From NCBI GenBank assembly GCA_003152795.1, contig PMBA01000119.1, positions 1-11,041 on the forward strand: a stretch of DNA of 11,041 nucleotides, read 5' to 3'. The notes beneath the pieces are model-generated. The model was not told the DNA's origin. It worked only from the letters and a program-made list of their open reading frames with translations, and made no database searches. The stretch's first letter is position 1, and each line of letters opens with the position of its first letter. The position numbers and the translations under genes were made by a program. Below are positions 6,922 to 11,041 of the stretch, piece by piece. This stretch comes from Acidobacteriaceae bacterium. GTDB lineage: Bacteria > Acidobacteriota > Terriglobia > Terriglobales > Acidobacteriaceae.

Positions 6922-6962
6922 CGTCAGTTCCAGAGCAGAGTTTCAGAACAGGAGCCCTGACC

Positions 6963-7691
6963 TTGCCCCAGATCAACATTCCCACCGACCTCAACACTAA
7001 CCTTCTAATGCTGTTTCGTTGGTTGCATTTTGTCGGCGGCGTAACCTGGCTCGGCCTGCTGTATTTCTTTAATCTGGTTAATGTTCCCTTCATGAAGGGT
7101 CTTGATCCCGCCACCAAAAGCAGAGTCCTGCCCAGCCTGATGTCGCGCGCACTGTGGTGGTTTCGCTGGGGATCGGTACTCACCGTATTGATGGGCCTGG
7201 CCTACTGGGGCAGCATCGTTGCCTCCGACGCCAGAAACGGCGGCGCATCCTCCGGAGGTGCGATGGGAACCTTCTTTACCATCTGGACCGTCGCCTGGGC
7301 TCTGATGTATGCCTGTCAAATCCCCGGCAAGGGCGCACTCGATAAAGGCCCGGTGCTCGCCCTGATTTACACCGTCATCGTCGTCGCGGCCTCCTGCCTG
7401 TTTCTGCGGCTCAACGATCATGGATGGGAGAGTAATCGCCTGCTCGCCATCGGCGTGGGCGGAGGCATGGGCTGGGTGATGATGCTGAACGTGTGGGGCG
7501 TAATCTGGCGCGCACAGAAGAAGATCATCCAGTGGACCTCCGACAACGCGACCAATGGCACGGCCATTCCCGACAAGGCAAAGTATCTGGCCCGGCAGGC
7601 CTTCCTCACATCGCGCGCGAACTTCGTGCTGTCGTTCCCCATGCTGTTTCTGATGGGGGCGGCGAGTCACTATCCCATGTTTGGAAGATAG
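6963..7691 (+). CDS. Urate oxidase N-terminal (PuuD membrane) domain-like protein
   Basis: 242 residues from a TTG at 6963, chosen because AGGAG (6950-6954) is 8 bases upstream; the frame is open back to 6243, but that part lies opposite hfq and reads as noise. The protein has about six or seven hydrophobic segments. LLMLFRWLHFVGGVTWLGLL, the following FNLVNVPF, RALWWFRWG (62-70), MLNVWGVIWRAQKKII and the C-terminal SRANFVLSFPMLFLMGAASH resemble the membrane part of PuuD (Urate_ox_N family). In true PuuD this part is followed by a cytochrome c domain; here the chain stops and no CxxCH is present. Conserved-looking histidines H22, H153 and H236 could bind haem or metal. Urate oxidation should not be assumed. 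The next gene starts 23 bases later. Confidence 0.75.
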   Translation: MPQINIPTDLNTNLLMLFRWLHFVGGVTWLGLLYFFNLVNVPFMKGLDPATKSRVLPSLMSRALWWFRWGSVLTVLMGLAYWGSIVASDARNGGASSGGAMGTFFTIWTVAWALMYACQIPGKGALDKGPVLALIYTVIVVAASCLFLRLNDHGWESNRLLAIGVGGGMGWVMMLNVWGVIWRAQKKIIQWTSDNATNGTAIPDKAKYLARQAFLTSRANFVLSFPMLFLMGAASHYPMFGR

Positions 7692-7714
7692 GGTTTGGGA
7701 GATAGCAGTCCCGA

Positions 7715-8275
7715 ATGCGCGACTACCTGGACTCGATCGTGGAATGGTCCCGCGCGCGAGAAGACTGGCGTCCGGTCTCACGCTGGCCCGTCCTGGCGTG
7801 GCTGGCCTTCTACGTTCTCTTCCTGATCTACGCATTCAGCATGCATGGCGGCTACCTGTTTATCGACTCCGCCAACCTCGTCGTCCACGAAGGCGGCCAC
7901 ATGCTTTTCGGGTGGTTCGGCCCAACCCTCGGCCTCTGGGGAGGAACCATTCTGCAGTGGTTGGTCCCGCTGCTGCTGGCGGGTTATTTCTTCCGCGAAC
8001 GCCAGGCCGCCGCCTTCGTGTTCTGCATGTTTTTCTTCTTCGAGAACTGGCTCTACACCGCAACTTACATGGCCGACGCCCGCGCCATGGTTTTGCCCCT
8101 CGTGACCACCGGAGATCCCGATTACGTCGAGCACGACTGGAACACGATTTTCTCGAGTCTCGGCGTTCTGCCCTACGACACCAGGATTGCCGCCATCGTT
8201 CGCCTCCTGGGATGGTGCGGGATGCTGGCAGGTGTAGCGTGGCTAGCCGCGCGTCTGAGAACAACAAAGACGTAA
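7715..8275 (+). CDS. Integral membrane protein with HEGGH zinc-protease-like motif
   Basis: 186 residues. The N-terminal 25 residues are charged and amphipathic, followed by about five hydrophobic segments (25-43, 65-92, 97-115, 122-131 weak, 158-180). HEGGH at 58-62, in NLVVHEGGHMLFGWFG, sits at the edge of a membrane segment and matches the HExxH zinc motif of intramembrane M50-type peptidases. Candidates for a third ligand are E110 in FFENW, D121 in MADARAM, and H140/D141 in the polar stretch GDPDYVEHDWN. No PDZ domain and no classical M50 second motif (NxxPxxxLDG) is seen, so it is at best a distant or uncharacterised family. The gene follows the PuuD-like gene after 23 bases on the same strand, so an operon is likely. 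The Shine-Dalgarno is weak (GGGAGA, far upstream). Function unknown. Confidence 0.7.
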   Translation: MRDYLDSIVEWSRAREDWRPVSRWPVLAWLAFYVLFLIYAFSMHGGYLFIDSANLVVHEGGHMLFGWFGPTLGLWGGTILQWLVPLLLAGYFFRERQAAAFVFCMFFFFENWLYTATYMADARAMVLPLVTTGDPDYVEHDWNTIFSSLGVLPYDTRIAAIVRLLGWCGMLAGVAWLAARLRTTKT

Positions 8276-8276
8276 G

Positions 8277-8303
8277 TGGAGCGACGGGCGCCCTCGCCCG
8301 TCC
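8277..8303. repeat. Dispersed palindromic repeat between convergent genes
   Basis: GACGGGCG (8283-8290) and CGCCCGTC (8295-8302) form a perfect 8-bp stem with a CCCT loop. The element begins 2 bases after the stop of the HEGGH gene and shares its ends with the copy at 3508-3533. It may act as a bidirectional RNA stem for the convergent transcripts, but there is no T-run. The rest of the gap to 8363 shows nothing further. Confidence 0.7.
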
Positions 8304-8363
8304 GCAGTCAGGTCGATCCCATCAATTCCGGCGCAGAACTGATCCTCGACGCGACCAAAAACC

Positions 8364-10610
8364 TCAACCCTGATTCGACGCCGCTTTCGTCGCCAAACTC
8401 CACGCCTTCCCGTCAAAATGTGCGGGCAGCGCGAGGCCAAACAGTTTCAAGATCGTGGGTGCCACATCCACGATCGCAGGCTTGTCTTCGATGAACTTGT
8501 GGCTTGAAAACAGAACTCCGGGAACCAGCCGCGGGTCGATGCAGTGGTCGCCGCTCCAGGCCTTGGTATTGTCCTCGAAAATCTGGCCGGTAACTTTCCC
8601 CATCACCGAATCCCACGACGCTCGATACCCCGCGCCATAGCCAACGATCAGGTCCGGCGAATTCTCGGTATAAGGTCCGCGATAAACATTGTCGGCAATA
8701 AACACGCCCGTGATCCCAACCGCGCCGGAAGCCGGATCGACCAGACCATTGAGCCCCTTCTGAAGTTCGTCTTTCAGCGCCTCGGCTTCCGCGCGATCGA
8801 CAATTCCCTGCTTCTCGCGGCCTTTGATATTTAGATAGAGTCCGTTCAGGCCCATGGTGTAAGCACGGGTGCGCGACCAATCCACGTCCTCGAACCAGTC
8901 GCCGCTCTCGGTCTTGCCATCTTTCAGCGCGAGATATCCGTTCTGATGCAGCCACGCATTCACGTTCATGCAGCGCGCAAACGACTTGAAGCCGTGATCC
9001 GAGATCACCATCAGCAGGGTGTCGTCGTCGATTTTTTCCATCACGCGCCCGATCAGGCGATCCATGCGCTCGTACAGATCCTGAATCACCGGCGGATGCT
9101 GGCTGTGCGGCACATCGCGCGCCGCCGGATGATCCTCTTCCAGATAGCGCCAGAACATGTGCTGCACGCGGTCAGTCGTATCGAAGACGCATGTGCACAG
9201 CCCCTGCCGGGTTTTATCGAGCGCATCAAAGAGCATGCGCTCGCGATCTTCGTGATTGCCATAAGCCTGCGCCAGGAAAGCGTCGTCATCGAGCACGTGT
9301 TCGTTGAGCGCCCACGTGTCTTCCGCCAGGCCGAGCGTGGCATACGGCCCGAAAAGCTTCGCCAGGTAAATTGAATACGTCACCGGGTGCGAGATGGGTA
9401 GGTCGGGATGTCCGGGATCGATGTTCACCGGCGTTACGTAGACTTCAACCTCAGGCGCGAGTCCCTTGAGATAGAAGCGGCAAATGCCATGTGCCGTGAA
9501 ACCCATGCCCGCCTTGAATTCCGCCGGAAGCCACTCGGAGTATTCTCCGATTTTCAGCGTGAACTTTTCGGAACCAAACACGAAGCGCGCCGATTTTGAT
9601 CCCAGCTCCGGTCGAATCTCAAAATCCGCGCGCAGTTCGCCAGCTTTCTCCACCAATGGATTGTCCGGCCCGGGAACATAGGACCGGCACACACCGTTCT
9701 TGCGCTCGATGGGCACACGCACGCCGCCTTCGCGGAACTTGTCGTCGGAAGCGCGGGTCGTACACAGGCAAAACGTGCCCTGGCTGCCCTTCAAGTCGGG
9801 CACGCACATCCCGGAAAGCAGCACCCCCTGAAACTTCTCCGGCGGAAAGGTGACGGGAACGCGAATCACCGAACTGAAAATCCCCGCATTGCCCAGCCAG
9901 TGCCAGAACGGCGTGCCTTTTCGCATCGCCTTGATTTCTGTCTTGCCGAAGGGGATGGAATACTTGCCAATCTTGATGTGCCGCTTCGGCCCCTTGATTT
10001 CAGCCGACGAAAGATAAGGAAGATAGTTGCTGGTATCGCGCGCCAGAAAATCGTAAATGTTGTGCTTGCCGGGATTGACCCCGGTCATGAATGTCGACCA
10101 CGCCACCGGAGAAATCGCCGGAAACGTCGTCCGCAGTTTGCTGAAAGTTCCTTTGTCGCGCAACTTCGCCAAGTTCGGCAGCCTGCCTTCTTTCATAAAC
10201 CGATCGGCCAGTTCGGGATCCATCCCATCGAATCCCAGGATCACCGCTCGCTCGAACGTCGCCTTTCCATATGCATTTCGCCGCCGCATAAAACGGAACA
10301 ACTGGCGGAACGGCCATGTCATCAGCGCGTAGAACGAATAGAGGAAGGCAACAAAGATCGCCCAGAATGACGACAGCACGGCAAATCCCGCGCCTGGCCC
10401 GGCGTAGGCATGCGCCAGCGCTGGCAGGAAAATGAACGCGATCAGCAAGAACCGTGTGGCGCGGGCACTCCTGCCCGCGAAATGCGTCCGCTCGCAATGC
10501 TGCGTAGGGCGGCCAATGCCACCCCGCGACCCGACAACCACCCCACTCACGCGGACAGGCCTGCCCTGAGCGTAGTCGAAGGGAGTGTCCGCCCCGCACA
10601 ATCTCTTCAT
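8364..10610 (-). CDS. Alkaline-phosphatase-superfamily phosphodiesterase (type I phosphodiesterase/nucleotide pyrophosphatase-like), membrane-anchored
   Basis: 748 residues. The catalytic core has the two-metal signature of the superfamily: VILGFDGMD with D128, FPAISPVAWSTFMTG with the likely nucleophile S167, VFDTTDRVQHMFWRY with D480 and H484, VISDHGF with D538 and H539, and a final SGDH with H689. This resembles type I phosphodiesterase/nucleotide pyrophosphatase proteins (PF01663); the substrate is unknown. Residues 53-69 form a signal-like segment ending ALAHA, then YAGPGAGF and a second hydrophobic stretch (about 76-99) followed by a strongly basic loop (FRFMRRRNAYGK). The ATG at 10610 overlaps the previous stop as ATGA, which supports it, but residues about 6-53 are coded partly by dispersed repeats and look unlike a protein family. 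The true mature protein probably begins near residue 68. Confidence 0.85.
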   Translation of the reverse strand: MKRLCGADTPFDYAQGRPVRVSGVVVGSRGGIGRPTQHCERTHFAGRSARATRFLLIAFIFLPALAHAYAGPGAGFAVLSSFWAIFVAFLYSFYALMTWPFRQLFRFMRRRNAYGKATFERAVILGFDGMDPELADRFMKEGRLPNLAKLRDKGTFSKLRTTFPAISPVAWSTFMTGVNPGKHNIYDFLARDTSNYLPYLSSAEIKGPKRHIKIGKYSIPFGKTEIKAMRKGTPFWHWLGNAGIFSSVIRVPVTFPPEKFQGVLLSGMCVPDLKGSQGTFCLCTTRASDDKFREGGVRVPIERKNGVCRSYVPGPDNPLVEKAGELRADFEIRPELGSKSARFVFGSEKFTLKIGEYSEWLPAEFKAGMGFTAHGICRFYLKGLAPEVEVYVTPVNIDPGHPDLPISHPVTYSIYLAKLFGPYATLGLAEDTWALNEHVLDDDAFLAQAYGNHEDRERMLFDALDKTRQGLCTCVFDTTDRVQHMFWRYLEEDHPAARDVPHSQHPPVIQDLYERMDRLIGRVMEKIDDDTLLMVISDHGFKSFARCMNVNAWLHQNGYLALKDGKTESGDWFEDVDWSRTRAYTMGLNGLYLNIKGREKQGIVDRAEAEALKDELQKGLNGLVDPASGAVGITGVFIADNVYRGPYTENSPDLIVGYGAGYRASWDSVMGKVTGQIFEDNTKAWSGDHCIDPRLVPGVLFSSHKFIEDKPAIVDVAPTILKLFGLALPAHFDGKAWSLATKAASNQG
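10460..10479. repeat. Short palindromic repeat inside the phosphodiesterase 5' coding region
   Basis: CGCGGGCA (10460-10467) and TGCCCGCG (10472-10479) form a perfect 8-bp stem with loop CTCC. It encodes the phosphodiesterase residues around FAGRSARAT, immediately before the hydrophobic signal segment. I recall this motif as recurrent in environmental genomes, usually between genes. Confidence 0.75.
10551..10592. repeat. Composite inverted repeat with a nested dispersed motif
   Basis: GCGGACA (10551-10557) and TGTCCGC (10586-10592) are perfect outer arms. Inside is CCCTGAGCGTAGTCGAAGGG (10564-10583), whose ends also pair. Its translation gives the peptide PFDYAQGRP, which I recall as a common spurious peptide from a widespread repeat. 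The outer arms resemble the 10460-10479 element with one changed base pair, which suggests one repeat inserted in another. Confidence 0.75.
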
Positions 10611-11041
10611 ATCTGGATCCCCAAAATTTCCTTGAAAACAAATCCGGCCACCATCGACAAGATGAAGAACAGCCAGATCCAGTTCATCCCATAGCCGGCA
10701 ACGTCGATATTGCGATCAGGGTAATTAATCGAAATCGATTCGATCGGACTGTTCGCCGGCAGCGCCGCTTCGGCCGACGAGAACACTCGTTCCCAGAATC
10801 GCCCCCGCAAGCGAATCGTCGAAATTCTCGGCAAATCGCTCCCCACGCAAACCGCCTTGGTGGCGCTTTGTCCGGCGGCGACGATCTTCAGCTCATATTT
10901 TCCATCTTTTGTGCCGGCCAGGCGCCACACTACTTCGTTGTCGGCATTGATGTGTACCGGCGGCGCCGTCATCGTGATTTCAGGAGGCAGCTCCAACGTA
11001 ACGTTGTTCATTGCATCGATTCCTGTCGACGGGTCGGCCGC
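10607..11041 (-). CDS. Unknown protein with C-terminal membrane anchor, partial at the right edge
   Basis: The frame is open from the window edge (ten codons before the first ATG at 11011 have no stop), so the gene probably continues outside; a start at 11011, with AGGA 9 bases before it, cannot be excluded. The visible 144 residues are a beta-strand-like, soluble-looking region (VTLELPPEITMTAPPVHI, NEVVWRLAG, KYELKIVAAG, SIESISINYPDRNI) followed by a single hydrophobic helix near the end (MNWIWLFFILSMVAGFVF) and a short tail. I do not recognise the family. The stop overlaps the phosphodiesterase ATG (ATGA, 10607-10610), so the two are translationally coupled and may act together, with this protein likely placed at the membrane beside the enzyme. 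Confidence 0.7.
   Translation of the reverse strand, partial: AADPSTGIDAMNNVTLELPPEITMTAPPVHINADNEVVWRLAGTKDGKYELKIVAAGQSATKAVCVGSDLPRISTIRLRGRFWERVFSSAEAALPANSPIESISINYPDRNIDVAGYGMNWIWLFFILSMVAGFVFKEILGIQI

Noticed and set aside
6243..6962. 240-codon N-terminal extension of the PuuD-like frame
   Set aside because: It runs antisense to hfq and hflX, has no domain, and a good ribosome site marks the TTG at 6963.
7005..7835. 276-codon minus-strand frame
   Set aside because: Antisense to the PuuD-like gene; no motif, shadow of codon bias.
7681..8373. 230-codon plus-strand frame, Arg/Pro-rich
   Set aside because: Overlaps the HEGGH gene in another frame; strongly Arg-rich composition is typical of a shifted GC-rich frame.
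8946..9374. 142-codon plus-strand frame
   Set aside because: Opposite the phosphodiesterase catalytic core; no independent support.
10000..10641. 213-codon minus-strand frame
   Set aside because: Out of frame with the phosphodiesterase, and its start region translates the repeats; no family match.

Overview
The window is dense, moderately GC-rich bacterial chromosome. Gene order, family content and several families of dispersed short palindromic repeats suggest an environmental Acidobacteriota genome, perhaps Terriglobia/Koribacter-like. This placement is recalled from gene neighbourhoods and has not been tested. No rRNA, tRNA, CRISPR array or transposase gene is visible.

Left block (1-2821, + strand): the end of a division and cell wall (dcw) cluster, with the mraY 3' end, a complete murD and a complete ftsW. 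MraY makes lipid I, MurD adds D-Glu to the UDP-MurNAc precursor, and FtsW polymerises lipid II at the septum. A long near-perfect inverted repeat fills the mraY-murD gap. Half of its terminal sequence recurs before ftsW at exactly the same distance from the start codon. The usual next genes, murG and murC, do not follow; the cluster ends against a convergent gene.

Middle block (2873-6701): a minus-strand pair (a YbjQ-like protein and a small CPXCG-type Cys-rich protein), a plus-strand Tat-exported M24 metallopeptidase, and a minus-strand hfq-hflX pair (RNA chaperone and ribosome-associated GTPase) with a readable sigma70-like promoter. The gap before the M24 gene carries a short tandem repeat, a dispersed palindromic repeat and an 18-bp perfect palindrome.

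Right block (6963-11041): a plus-strand pair of membrane proteins, one like the membrane domain of PuuD-type urate oxidase without its cytochrome c part, the other a small integral membrane protein with an HEGGH zinc-protease-like motif. Convergent to them is a minus-strand pair: a gene open at the right edge that ends in one membrane segment, then a large alkaline-phosphatase-superfamily phosphodiesterase joined to it by an ATGA overlap. The first ~55 codons of the phosphodiesterase contain two dispersed palindromic repeats, read in frame just before a hydrophobic signal segment.

The best candidates for undescribed biology are the HEGGH/PuuD-like membrane pair, the phosphodiesterase/membrane-anchor pair, and the repeats that sit in translation-initiation or N-terminal coding regions.
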